Positions 15,465 through 23,867 of a stretch of DNA of 35,977 nucleotides are shown piece by piece. The DNA is taken from the NCBI GenBank assembly GCA_030833305.1, contig JAURHL010000001.1, positions 1 to 35,977 on the forward strand, in the 5' to 3' direction. Made by a program: the position numbers and the translations under genes. The DNA comes from Acidimicrobiales bacterium (lineage in GTDB: Bacteria > Actinomycetota > Acidimicrobiia > Acidimicrobiales > Ilumatobacteraceae). A model generated the notes under the pieces. The model ran no database searches, had not been told where the DNA came from, and saw only the letters and a list, made by a program, of their open reading frames with translations. The first letter of the stretch is position 1. Each line of letters begins with the position of its first letter.

Positions 15465-16793
15465 ATGACCACACCCCCGTCACCCACTGTCGCGCCGGCC
15501 ACGGGCCGCCTCGGAGTGCTCACCGTCGGCCTCGGCGCCGTCGCCTCCACCCTCATCGCCGGCGTCGAACTCTCCAAGCGGGGTCTCGGCTCCCCCATCG
15601 GGTCGCTCACCCAGATGGGAACCATCCGACTCGGCAAGCGCACCGAGGATCGTTCACCGCTCATCAAGGACTTCGTTCCCCTGGCCACCCTCGACGACAT
15701 CGTCTGGGGCGCCTGGGACGTCTTCCCCGACGACGCCTACGTGTCGGCCAGCCGCGCCGGGGTGCTCGAAAGCGGCAAGCACATCGAGTCCATCAGCGAC
15801 GCTCTGCGCGAGGTGCGCCCCATGCAGGCCGCCTTCGAGCGCAAGTACGCCCGCAACCTCGACGGCGAGCACGTGAAGCCCACCACCAGCAAGCGGGCCA
15901 TGCTGAACGCCATCCGCGAGGACATCAACCGCTTCAAGGAAGAGAAGCAGTGCGATCGTCTCGTCATGATCTGGTGTGCCAGCACCGAGATCTTCATCGA
16001 GCCGGGTCGGGCCCACATGGACCTGGAGTCGTTCGAGAAGGCCATCGACGCCAACGACGAGACCGTCTCACCCGCTCAGCTCTACGCGTATGCCGCGTTG
16101 CTCGAGGGTGTCCCCTTCGCCAACGGTGCGCCGAACCTGGCCGTCGACGCTCCGGTGTTGCGTCAGCTGGCGACCGACCGCAACGTCGCGATCAGCGGCA
16201 AGGACTTCAAGACCGGCCAGACCCTCATGAAGACCGTTCTGGCCCCCATGTTGAAGGCCCGCATGCTCGGATTGTCGGGTTGGTACAGCACCAACATCCT
16301 CGGCAACCGTGACGGCGAGGTGCTCGACGCCCCCGAGAACTTCAAGACCAAGGAAGAGTCCAAGTTGGGCGTGCTCGAGGACATCTTGCAGCCCTCCAAA
16401 TACCCCGAGCTGTACGGCAACGTCTTCCACAAGGTGTCGATCAACTACTACCCGCCCCGCGGCGACGCCAAGGAAGGCTGGGACAACATCGACATCACCG
16501 GCTGGCTGGGCTACCCCATGCAGATCAAGGTGAACTTCCTCTGTCGCGACTCCATCCTCGCCGCACCGCTGGCCCTCGACCTGATCCTGTTCAGCGACCT
16601 GGCCGCGCGCGCCGGCATGGGTGGCATCCAGGAGTGGTTGAGCTTCTATTACAAGAGCCCGCAAGTGGCGCCCGGCCTGTACCCCGAGCACGACCTGTTC
16701 ATTCAGCTCACCAAGCTGAAGAACACGCTGCGCTGGATGATGGGCGAGGACGTCATCACCCACCTCGGCCGCGAGTACTACGAAGAGATGTGA
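15465..16793 (+). CDS. ino1: myo-Inositol-1(3)-phosphate synthase, long (Bacteroides-like) type
   Basis: 442 residues. It isomerises glucose 6-phosphate to inositol phosphate with NAD, the precursor of phosphatidylinositol and mycothiol. The N-terminal nucleotide-binding loop GLGAVAST lies near residue 22. The catalytic core has ISGKDFKTGQTLMKTVLAPM, the family-typical NILGNRDGEVL, KVSINYYPPRGDAKEGWDNIDI and KVNFLCRDSILAAPLALDL. It is about 75 residues longer than the mycobacterial Ino1, and from memory it matches the Bacteroides/Myxococcus-type enzyme much better, so acquisition from outside the Actinobacteria is possible. A TAGCCT box six bases before the ATG suggests a leaderless mRNA. The YdeP-like gene follows 7 bases after the stop. 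Confidence 0.93.
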   Translation: MTTPPSPTVAPATGRLGVLTVGLGAVASTLIAGVELSKRGLGSPIGSLTQMGTIRLGKRTEDRSPLIKDFVPLATLDDIVWGAWDVFPDDAYVSASRAGVLESGKHIESISDALREVRPMQAAFERKYARNLDGEHVKPTTSKRAMLNAIREDINRFKEEKQCDRLVMIWCASTEIFIEPGRAHMDLESFEKAIDANDETVSPAQLYAYAALLEGVPFANGAPNLAVDAPVLRQLATDRNVAISGKDFKTGQTLMKTVLAPMLKARMLGLSGWYSTNILGNRDGEVLDAPENFKTKEESKLGVLEDILQPSKYPELYGNVFHKVSINYYPPRGDAKEGWDNIDITGWLGYPMQIKVNFLCRDSILAAPLALDLILFSDLAARAGMGGIQEWLSFYYKSPQVAPGLYPEHDLFIQLTKLKNTLRWMMGEDVITHLGREYYEEM

Positions 16794-16800
16794 GTCGGCC

Positions 16801-19017
16801 GTGGCTCCACGGCGCTGGAACCCGTCCTCTTGGGTGAGCCTGTCGCCGAACGGCATCGGGCACACCAAACCGAATCACCTGGCCGAGATGACCAGGGTCG
16901 CGGTCAACGTTCGGCGCACCCCGAAGAAGGCGTGGAAGATCCTGAGCGAAGGCGTGTGCGACGGTTGCGCACTCGGGGTCGCCGGTCTGCACGACTGGAC
17001 TCTCGACGGCATCCACTTGTGCACCACACGCCTCAAGTTGCTGGAGGTGAACTGCGCGGCGCCGTTCGACCACAGCGTGCTGTCCGACGTGTCGTGGCTC
17101 ACCAAGCGCACCGGCACCGAGTTGCGCGAGATGGGTCGCCTCGCGCATCCGATGCGGCGACGACGGGGCGAGAGGGGTTTCCGGCCCGTCGAGTGGGACG
17201 AAGCCCTCGACGCCATCGCCTCGGCCATCAAGGTGGCCGGCGGTGACCGCACCGCCATCTATCTGACCAGTCGCGGACTCACCAACGAGGTGTACTACGT
17301 CGCCGGAAAAGCGGCCCGCGCCATGGGTGTGGCCAACATCGATTCCGCCGCCCGCACGTGCCACGCACCGTCGACGGTCGGCCTGAAGGCCACCATCGGT
17401 GTGGCCGCCAGCACGTGCAGCCTGCAGGACGTGCTGGAAACCGACCTCGTGGTGTTGTGGGGCGCGAACGTCGCGAACAACCAACCGGTCTTCACCAAGT
17501 ACCTCTACGAGGCCAAGAAGAACGGCGCCAAGGTCGTGGTCGTCAATCCGTATCTGGAACCCGGCCTCGAGCGCTACTGGGTGCCGTCGAAGCCGGAGTC
17601 GTTCCTGTTCGGCACGAAATTGTGCGACCTGCACGTGCCCGTGCGGCCCGAGGGCGACGTCGCGTTGGCGAACGCGTTGCTCAAACGCTTGATCGAGCGT
17701 GACGCGATCGACCAGAACTTCATCGATGCGCACACCAGCGGATGGGCCGAACTCGAACGACACCTGGCATCGCTCGACCCGGACGAACTCCTCGTCGGTG
17801 CCGGCATAGATGCCACGACCCTCGAGGCGCTCACCGATGTCTACGCGTCGGCTCGCGGTGCGATCCTGATCTGGAGCATGGGCATCACCCAACACCGCCA
17901 TGGCGTGGAGGGCGTGCAGGCCATCGTGAACGTGGCTCTCGCTCGGGGCAACGTCGGACGTGACGGCACCGGACTCATGCCCATTCGTGGGCACTCCGGT
18001 GTGCAGGGTGGCGCGGAGATGGGTGCGTACTCGACGGCCTTCCCCGGAGGAGTCGCCGTGAACGCCGAAAACGCTCGTGCACTGAGTGATCAGTGGGGGT
18101 TCGACGTTCCGTCGGCTCCGGGTCTGACCGCCCCCGAGATGGTGTTGGCGGCCGAACGAGACGCCATCGACGTGTTGTTCCTCGACGGCTCGAACTTCCT
18201 CGACGTGATGCCCGACCCCGATCGGGTGGCCACCGCGCTCTCGCGTGTGCCCCTGCGCGTGCACCAGGACATCGTGCTCACCTCGCAGATGTTCCTCGAG
18301 GGCGACGACGTGATCTTGTTGCCGGCGGCCACCCGTTACGAACAAGAAGGTGGCGGCACGAGCACCACCACCGAACGTCGCATCGCGTTCGGCCCGCAGG
18401 TGATCGACCCGCCCGGAGAGGCGCGAAGCGAGTGGCGCATCTTCGCCGACCTGGCGACTCGCGTTCGACCCTCCGTGGCCTCGGCCTTCGAGCTGGTGGA
18501 CAACCAGACGCTGCGCGCCGAGATCGCCCGGGTGGTGCCGATGTACGCCGGAATCGAGATGCTGCGCACCACTCACGACGCCGTTCAATACGGCGGCCGT
18601 CACCTGTGCGCGAACGGCGACTTCCCCCTGCCCGACGGACGTGCGGTTTTCACCGCCGTCGACGTTCGTCCGCCGAACCTGCCCGAGGGATCGTTCCTGC
18701 TCTCCACCCGACGGGGCAAACAGTTCAACAGCATGGTGTTCGCCGAACGAGACCCCCTGACCGGAGCGAGCCGCGACGCGGTGTACATCGATCGGCGCGA
18801 CGCCGCGACAATCGACGTGTCCCATGGCGACCGTGTCCTGATTCGCAGCGCCACGGGCACGATGAGGGGAACCGCTCACGTGGTGGATCTCCCTCGTCGG
18901 TCGTTGCAGGTGCACTGGCCCGAGGGCAACGTGCTGATCGACGCCGGACTCAACGAGGACTCCAGTCGAATCCCCGACTACAACGCGATCGTCACGATCG
19001 AGAAAGCGATGCCATGA
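16801..19017 (+). CDS. FdhF/YdeP-family molybdopterin oxidoreductase
   Basis: 738 residues. The N-terminal cysteines Cys53 and Cys56 (CDGC), Cys74 and Cys85 look like ligands for an iron-sulfur cluster. The molybdenum ligand position is Cys187 in RTCHAPSTVGL, where formate dehydrogenase H has selenocysteine. Bis-MGD-binding segments follow (LVVLWGANVANNQP, VVVVNPYLEPG, GHSGVQGGAEMG) and a C-terminal dinucleotide-binding domain starts near residue 615 (FLLSTRRGKQFNSM). YdeP relatives have no firmly known substrate; formate should not be assumed. No Tat signal is present, so it is cytoplasmic. The GTG at 16801 lies 7 bases after ino1; the next gene overlaps its stop by 4 bases. Confidence 0.88.
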   Translation: MAPRRWNPSSWVSLSPNGIGHTKPNHLAEMTRVAVNVRRTPKKAWKILSEGVCDGCALGVAGLHDWTLDGIHLCTTRLKLLEVNCAAPFDHSVLSDVSWLTKRTGTELREMGRLAHPMRRRRGERGFRPVEWDEALDAIASAIKVAGGDRTAIYLTSRGLTNEVYYVAGKAARAMGVANIDSAARTCHAPSTVGLKATIGVAASTCSLQDVLETDLVVLWGANVANNQPVFTKYLYEAKKNGAKVVVVNPYLEPGLERYWVPSKPESFLFGTKLCDLHVPVRPEGDVALANALLKRLIERDAIDQNFIDAHTSGWAELERHLASLDPDELLVGAGIDATTLEALTDVYASARGAILIWSMGITQHRHGVEGVQAIVNVALARGNVGRDGTGLMPIRGHSGVQGGAEMGAYSTAFPGGVAVNAENARALSDQWGFDVPSAPGLTAPEMVLAAERDAIDVLFLDGSNFLDVMPDPDRVATALSRVPLRVHQDIVLTSQMFLEGDDVILLPAATRYEQEGGGTSTTTERRIAFGPQVIDPPGEARSEWRIFADLATRVRPSVASAFELVDNQTLRAEIARVVPMYAGIEMLRTTHDAVQYGGRHLCANGDFPLPDGRAVFTAVDVRPPNLPEGSFLLSTRRGKQFNSMVFAERDPLTGASRDAVYIDRRDAATIDVSHGDRVLIRSATGTMRGTAHVVDLPRRSLQVHWPEGNVLIDAGLNEDSSRIPDYNAIVTIEKAMP

Positions 19018-19388
19018 AGAGTCGTGCCGTTCTCTGGGCCCTGGTGGCCGACATCGTCGGAATCATCGTGTTCGTCTCCATCGGACGTCGCAATCACGAC
19101 GAGGGCGTGGCTCCCGCCGGTGTCATCGAGACGGCGGCACCCTTCGTCATCGCCGTGTTGGTCGGTTGGCTCCTCGGGCGCGCCTGGAAGGCGCCCTTCG
19201 CGGTCGGCACCGGAGCGATCATCTGGGTGACCACCGTGGCGCTGGGCATGGTGTTGCGCAAGCTCGTGTTCGACGAGGGCACGGCGACCGCCTTCGTGAT
19301 CGTGGCCACGGTGTTCACGGGCGCGGTGTCGAACGGTTGGCGACTCGCGGTACGAACGCGACAGGCGCGCGTCACAACAGGTTCGTGA
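19014..19388 (+). CDS. DUF3054 family membrane protein
   Basis: 124 residues with four hydrophobic segments (about 5-22, 41-56, 63-82 and 92-108) and the family pattern of an N-terminal ALVADIVGIIVFVSIGR followed by a Trp/Gly-rich core (VGWLLGRAWKAPF). Function unknown; the family is common in Actinobacteria as small integral membrane proteins. Its ATG overlaps the stop of the YdeP-like gene (ATGA), so it is translationally coupled to it. Its last 17 bases overlap the 3' end of ilvD on the other strand. Confidence 0.82.
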   Translation: MKSRAVLWALVADIVGIIVFVSIGRRNHDEGVAPAGVIETAAPFVIAVLVGWLLGRAWKAPFAVGTGAIIWVTTVALGMVLRKLVFDEGTATAFVIVATVFTGAVSNGWRLAVRTRQARVTTGS

Positions 19389-21093
19389 TCGCGCCTTTTT
19401 CCGCACCTTGGGCGAGCCGGGCGTACTTGCCCAACACGCCGCTCGTGTAACGCGGGGGATTCGGCGTCCAGCCCTGACGACGACGCGCCAATTCGGCCTC
19501 GTCGACCAGCAGGTCCAGACCGTGGCTGGCCACGTCGATGCGAATGCGGTCACCGTCACGCACGAACGCGATCGGTCCGCCGTCGACGGCCTCGGGGGCC
19601 ACGTGTCCGATGCAGAATCCCCACGTGCCACCGCTGAATCGACCGTCGGTGATGAGAGCGCAGTCAGCACCGCGACCGGCGCCCTTCAACGCGCCGGTGA
19701 TGGCCAACATCTCGCGCATACCCGGACCACCCTTGGGGCCCTCGTAGCGAATGACGAGCACGGTGTTCGGTCGGATCTCTCCGGCCATGATGGCGGCCAT
19801 CGCGCCGTCCTCGCCGTCGAACACGCGGGCGGTGCCCTCGAAGAGACGCTGTTCGGCGGTGAGGCCCGCCACTTTCACCACGCTTCCGAGCGGCGCCAAC
19901 GAACCACGCAGGACGAGGATGCCTCCCTCGGCGTTGATCGGTTGCGACAACGGGTGAACGACCACGCCATCGGGTGACGGCGGCGCGATGTCGGCCAGGT
20001 TCTCGGCCATGGTCTTGCCCGTGCAGGTGAGCACGTCGCCGTGCAACAACCCGGCATCGAGCAGGTGCTTCAACACCACCGGCACTCCCCCGACCCGATG
20101 CAGATCGGTCATGTGGTACTTGCCGCCCGGTTTCATGTCGGCGATGTGGGGAACCTTGGCCGCGATGCGGTTGAAGTCCTCCAACTCCAACGGCACGCCG
20201 GCCTCGGCGGCGATGGCCAACAGGTGCAGAACGGCGTTCGTGCTTCCACCCAAGGCATTGGTGATGGCGATGGCGTTCTCGAAGGCCTTCTTGGTGAGGA
20301 TGTCGCGCGGGCGAATTCCGAGGCGCAACATGTTCACGACCGCCTCGCCCGCCAGGCGCGCGTCGTCCTCACGACTGCGATCGACCGCCGGCGCCGACGC
20401 GGAACCGGGCAACGACAAACCCAGAGCTTCCCCGATGGACGACATGGTGTTGGCGGTGAACATTCCACCGCACGCGCCTTCGCCCGGACACGCCGCCTTC
20501 TCGATGGCGGTGAGTTCGCTCTCGGTGATGGTGCCGGCGGCGCACGCACCGATGGCCTCGAACACGGTGGTGATGTCGATGTTCTTCCCGTCGTGGTGAC
20601 CGGGCAAGGTGGAGCCGTTGTACACGAACACCGCGGGCAGGTTCAGGCGGGCGATGGCCATCATCATTCCCGGCATGCTCTTGTCGCAGCCGCCCGTGGC
20701 CACCAGACCGTCGAGACGCTCGGCGTGCATCACGGCTTCCACCGAATCGCAGATGACCTCGCGACTCACGAGCGACGCGCGCATGCCCTCGTGACCCATC
20801 GAGATTCCGTCGCTGACGGTGATGGTGCCGAACTCCAACGGCACACCGCCGGCGGCGCGAACGCCGACCTTGGCCGCCTCGGTGAGGCGACGGATCGACA
20901 TGTTGCAGGGCGTGATCTCGTTCCATGACGAAGCCACCCCAACCTGGGGCTTGTCCCAGTCGTCATCGGTCAGGCCCACGGCGCGCAACATGGCCCGCGA
21001 GGCCGCCTTCTGAATGCCGTCGGTGACGTCACGGCTGCGGGGCTTGACGTCGACCGGGGTTCCGGTGGGACCAGCGGTGGGTTGAGAGGCCAT
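19372..21093 (-). CDS. ilvD: Dihydroxy-acid dehydratase
   Basis: 573 residues of the IlvD/Edd family. Iron-sulfur ligands are Cys63 (ITPCNMS), Cys136 (GGCDKSMPGM) and Cys208 (GEGACGGMFTANTM), matching the three-cysteine pattern of the actinobacterial enzyme; the Mg/active-site region SDGRFSGGTWGFCIGHVAPEA lies near the C-terminus. It dehydrates dihydroxyisovalerate and dihydroxymethylvalerate, the third common step after IlvBN and IlvC. The ATG at 21093 follows TAACCT by six bases without a Shine-Dalgarno, so the mRNA is probably leaderless. The iron-sulfur enzyme is divergent from an iron importer whose iron boxes lie 44 bases away. Confidence 0.96.
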   Translation of the reverse strand: MASQPTAGPTGTPVDVKPRSRDVTDGIQKAASRAMLRAVGLTDDDWDKPQVGVASSWNEITPCNMSIRRLTEAAKVGVRAAGGVPLEFGTITVSDGISMGHEGMRASLVSREVICDSVEAVMHAERLDGLVATGGCDKSMPGMMMAIARLNLPAVFVYNGSTLPGHHDGKNIDITTVFEAIGACAAGTITESELTAIEKAACPGEGACGGMFTANTMSSIGEALGLSLPGSASAPAVDRSREDDARLAGEAVVNMLRLGIRPRDILTKKAFENAIAITNALGGSTNAVLHLLAIAAEAGVPLELEDFNRIAAKVPHIADMKPGGKYHMTDLHRVGGVPVVLKHLLDAGLLHGDVLTCTGKTMAENLADIAPPSPDGVVVHPLSQPINAEGGILVLRGSLAPLGSVVKVAGLTAEQRLFEGTARVFDGEDGAMAAIMAGEIRPNTVLVIRYEGPKGGPGMREMLAITGALKGAGRGADCALITDGRFSGGTWGFCIGHVAPEAVDGGPIAFVRDGDRIRIDVASHGLDLLVDEAELARRRQGWTPNPPRYTSGVLGKYARLAQGAEKGAITNLL

Positions 21094-21099
21094 ATCCGC

Positions 21100-21105
21100 A
21101 GGTTA
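21100..21105 (-). promoter_or_regulatory. Putative leaderless -10 box (TAACCT) for ilvD
   Basis: TAACCT is followed by six bases and the ATG at 21093. No Shine-Dalgarno and no clear -35 are present. Confidence 0.45.
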
Positions 21106-21135
21106 TTGGTCAAGAGGCACGGCGGAGAAGAAAAG

Positions 21136-21165
21136 TTGTTAGGTGTACCTAACAGTTGTTAGGCT
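21136..21165 (+). promoter_or_regulatory. Putative fbpABC promoter
   Basis: TTGTTA (-35, 21136-21141), an 18-base spacer and TAGGCT (-10, 21160-21165). Each element lies inside one of the two iron boxes, so repressor binding would cover both. The start would be near 21172, giving a leader of nearly 60 bases before fbpA. Confidence 0.55.
21137..21154 (+). promoter_or_regulatory. DtxR/IdeR-type iron box 1
   Basis: Arms TGTTAGG and CCTAACA are perfectly symmetrical around TGTA. The core TTAGG-4-CCTAA matches the first 14 positions of the known DtxR/IdeR consensus. It overlaps the -35 of the ferric-iron transporter operon. Confidence 0.8.
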
Positions 21166-21174
21166 CTCCTAACA
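21157..21174 (+). promoter_or_regulatory. DtxR/IdeR-type iron box 2
   Basis: A second copy with identical arms TGTTAGG and CCTAACA around CTCT, exactly 20 bases after box 1, so both sites face nearly the same side of the helix. It covers the -10 and the likely start site. Confidence 0.8.
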
Positions 21175-21229
21175 GAGGGCGAATCCCCCTCGAAACAGCC
21201 CCGTCGCCCGACTCACAGTAAGGACCACC

Positions 21230-22318
21230 ATGAGAACTCTCCCGCCGCGCACGACCCTTGCGATCGTGGTGAGCTTCACCACCGTCGGAATGCTCGCCGC
21301 TTGCGGTGGCGACGATTCGACGACAGTGGACAGCTCGGTCGCTCCCGCCACCACCATCACCGAAGGAGCGAATCCGTGCGACGGAGCGAGCGGATCGCTG
21401 ACGGTGTACTCCGGTCGTAGCGAGAAGCTGGTCGCCGACCTGTACGCCCAATTCACCAGCGACACCGGTGTGACCGTCGACGCCCGTTACGGCGACAGCG
21501 GCGAATTGGCTGGTCAGATTCTGACGGAAGACTCGGCCACCCCCGCCGACGTGTTCTTTTCCCAAGACGCCGGCGCGCTGGGAGCGGTGTCTCAGTCCGG
21601 ATTGTTCACCGAACTTACGGCCTCCACGCTCGATCGGGTACCCGCCGAGTTCCGCTCCGTCACCAACGACTGGGTGGGTGCCAGCGGTCGCGTGCGCGTG
21701 ATCGTGTACAACCCCGAACTGGCCCCGACGCCGCCGACATCGGTCGACGAATTGCTGGACCCGGCGTGGAAGGGCGAGATCGGTTTCGCCCCCACCAATG
21801 CATCGTGGCAATCGTTCGTCACCGCGCTTCGCGTGACTCGTGGCGAGGATGCAGCGCGCGAATGGTTGGAGAACTTCGCCGCCAACGAGCCGGTCGCCTA
21901 CGAGAAGAACGCCGCGGTGCGTGACGCGGTGAACGCCGGCGAGGTGTCCCTCGGGCTCGTGAACCACTACTACCTGTTCGAGAAGATCGCCGCCGAGGGC
22001 GCCGACGCCGTGGTGGCCGAGAACCAGTACCTGCCCGGTGACATCGGTGGACTCGTCAACGTCGCCGGCGCCGGCGTTCTCGGCAACTCCGACAACGTCG
22101 ACGCGGCGCAGTGTTTCGTGTCGTACCTCGTCTCCGACGCGGGTCAGCAGTACTTCGTCTCGAAGTCGTTCGAGTATCCGCTCGTCGACGGCATCGCCCA
22201 AGCCGACGGACAACCCGACTTCGACGAGCTGGATCCCCCGGCCATCGATCTGTCGGACCTCTCCTCGATCGCCGAGACGCAGGAACTGCTGGCCGACGTG
22301 GGACTACTCACGCTCTGA
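21230..22318 (+). CDS. fbpA: Ferric-iron ABC transporter, binding lipoprotein
   Basis: 362 residues. The signal peptide ends in lipobox LAAC with Cys25, then an acidic/Thr linker. The mature part starts LTVYSGRSEKLVADLYAQF and has ARYGDSGELAGQIL and PADVFFSQDAGALG, typical of the FbpA/FutA iron-binding family; the paired tyrosines Tyr247-Tyr248 (LVNHYYLFE) are the expected Fe(III) ligands. The ATG at 21230 has AAGGA a few bases upstream. It heads fbpABC and lies downstream of two iron boxes, so it should be made when iron is scarce. Confidence 0.92.
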   Translation: MRTLPPRTTLAIVVSFTTVGMLAACGGDDSTTVDSSVAPATTITEGANPCDGASGSLTVYSGRSEKLVADLYAQFTSDTGVTVDARYGDSGELAGQILTEDSATPADVFFSQDAGALGAVSQSGLFTELTASTLDRVPAEFRSVTNDWVGASGRVRVIVYNPELAPTPPTSVDELLDPAWKGEIGFAPTNASWQSFVTALRVTRGEDAAREWLENFAANEPVAYEKNAAVRDAVNAGEVSLGLVNHYYLFEKIAAEGADAVVAENQYLPGDIGGLVNVAGAGVLGNSDNVDAAQCFVSYLVSDAGQQYFVSKSFEYPLVDGIAQADGQPDFDELDPPAIDLSDLSSIAETQELLADVGLLTL

Positions 22319-22333
22319 CGGCACACTGCTTCC

Positions 22334-23857
22334 GTGTCATCACTCCGAGGATCGGCCTGGCGCTCGAAACTGCCGGCACCGTTGGTCATTCCCGCGGTGC
22401 TGGCGGCCCTGGCGTCGCTCGCGCCTCTCGCCTATCTGGTCGATGTCGCCTTCGATCGCGGTGCGGTTTATCTCTGGGACGAACTCTGGCAACGACGCAC
22501 CCTCGAACTGGTCGTTCGCAGCGGACTCCTGGCCGCCTGCGTTACCGGCGCGAGCGTCGTCATTTCGGTACCCCTCGCCTGGGCCGTGATGCGCAGCGAC
22601 TTGCGCGGACGTCGATGGTGGCGCATCGCATTGGCCCTGCCACTGGCGATTCCGAGTTATCTCGCGGCCTTCGCCTGGATCAGTTGGGAGTCTTCCTTGG
22701 CCGGATTCTGGGGTGCGTTCCTGGTTCTGACCGCCGTGTCGTACCCGTACGTCTACCTGCCCCTCACTGCGGCATTCGGTCGACTGGATCAATCACTCGA
22801 CGAGATCGCCACGATTCACGGCAAGGGTTCGGTGCCCCGCTTGATCGTGTTGGCTGCCCGCCAATGCCGTGGAACCATCGCCGCCGGGTCGCTGTTGATC
22901 GCGCTCTACGTTCTCAGCGACTTCGGGGCCGTGGCCACCATGCGTTACGACGCGTTCACCTGGGTGATCTACGGCGCATACCGTGCGGGCTTCAATCCCA
23001 CCCGCGCGGCCGTGCTGGCGGTGGTGTTGGTACTGATCGCGTTGGTGTTGGTGACCGCCGAAGCGGTGGCCCGCGGACGCGTGGTCTCCACCATGACCAC
23101 GCGCGCCGTCACGAAGCCACGCCCCATCCGACTTCGTTCCCTGGCCGTCTGGTTCCACGCAGTCATCGTCACCGTGGTCGGGCTCGCCGTGCTGTTCCCC
23201 ATCTGGCGCATCATCGTGTGGGTGTCGGCACACGGTGCCGAGGATGGCCTCGGCGACGTCGCCTCGGCTTTGTGGGGATCGGTCCGCTACTCGCTCGTGG
23301 CCGCGTGCATCACGGTTCTGGTGGCACTTCCCATCGGACTTCTGGTGGCGCGCTACCGAACGCGCACGTCGCTGTTGCTCGATCGCGCGACTTACATCAC
23401 GCATGCCCTGCCCGGAATCGTGGTGGCGATCTCGATGGTCTTCATCGGGGTTCGATTCCTCCGACCGGTGTATCTGGAATCACCACTCCTGGTGCTGGCC
23501 TATGTGGCGCTCTTCCTGCCGGTGGCCGTGGGTGGGGTCCGTTCGAGTGCCGAACAGATTCCCCTCGGTCTGGACGACGTCGCGCGTTCACTCGGCAGCG
23601 GGCCGATGTCGGTGATCCGCCGCGTCAATCTTCCGCTCATTGCTCCGGGAATCGCATCGGCCACCGCACTCGTCACGCTGGCGGCGATGAAGGAATTACC
23701 GGTCACCATGCTGCTGCGCCCCACCGGCACCGAAACCTTGGCGACGCGTCTGTGGACCCACACGTCGGTGTCGGATTACGCCGCGGCCGGTCCGTACGCT
23801 TTGGCCATCATCATTTTCGTGGCGATCCCCACCGCCGTCGCCACGCTGGAACGTTGA
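22334..23857 (+). CDS. fbpB: Ferric-iron ABC transporter, fused permease
   Basis: 507 residues with about twelve membrane segments, made of two homologous halves, as usual for FbpB. Each half carries an EAA-like loop that contacts the ATPase: DQSLDEIATIHGKGSVPRLI in the first half and LDDVARSLGSGPMSVIRRV in the second. The GTG at 22334 is 15 bases after the fbpA stop; no strong Shine-Dalgarno is visible. A CACACT hexamer six bases ahead of the GTG could be a weak internal promoter. It forms the membrane path for ferric iron. Confidence 0.9.
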   Translation: MSSLRGSAWRSKLPAPLVIPAVLAALASLAPLAYLVDVAFDRGAVYLWDELWQRRTLELVVRSGLLAACVTGASVVISVPLAWAVMRSDLRGRRWWRIALALPLAIPSYLAAFAWISWESSLAGFWGAFLVLTAVSYPYVYLPLTAAFGRLDQSLDEIATIHGKGSVPRLIVLAARQCRGTIAAGSLLIALYVLSDFGAVATMRYDAFTWVIYGAYRAGFNPTRAAVLAVVLVLIALVLVTAEAVARGRVVSTMTTRAVTKPRPIRLRSLAVWFHAVIVTVVGLAVLFPIWRIIVWVSAHGAEDGLGDVASALWGSVRYSLVAACITVLVALPIGLLVARYRTRTSLLLDRATYITHALPGIVVAISMVFIGVRFLRPVYLESPLLVLAYVALFLPVAVGGVRSSAEQIPLGLDDVARSLGSGPMSVIRRVNLPLIAPGIASATALVTLAAMKELPVTMLLRPTGTETLATRLWTHTSVSDYAAAGPYALAIIIFVAIPTAVATLER

Positions 23858-23867
23858 CCAAGATCGC

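Noticed and set aside
16756..18915. A 719-codon open frame on the minus strand opposite the YdeP-like gene
   Set aside because: It mirrors a well-conserved molybdopterin protein on the plus strand; long antisense frames are expected in GC-rich genes with biased third positions. Its translation is low-complexity Gly/Arg/His/Val without family motifs.
16801..19017. Selenocysteine-containing formate dehydrogenase
   Set aside because: The molybdenum ligand codon encodes Cys187, there is no in-frame TGA, and the overall pattern is YdeP-like, so neither formate activity nor selenocysteine is supported.
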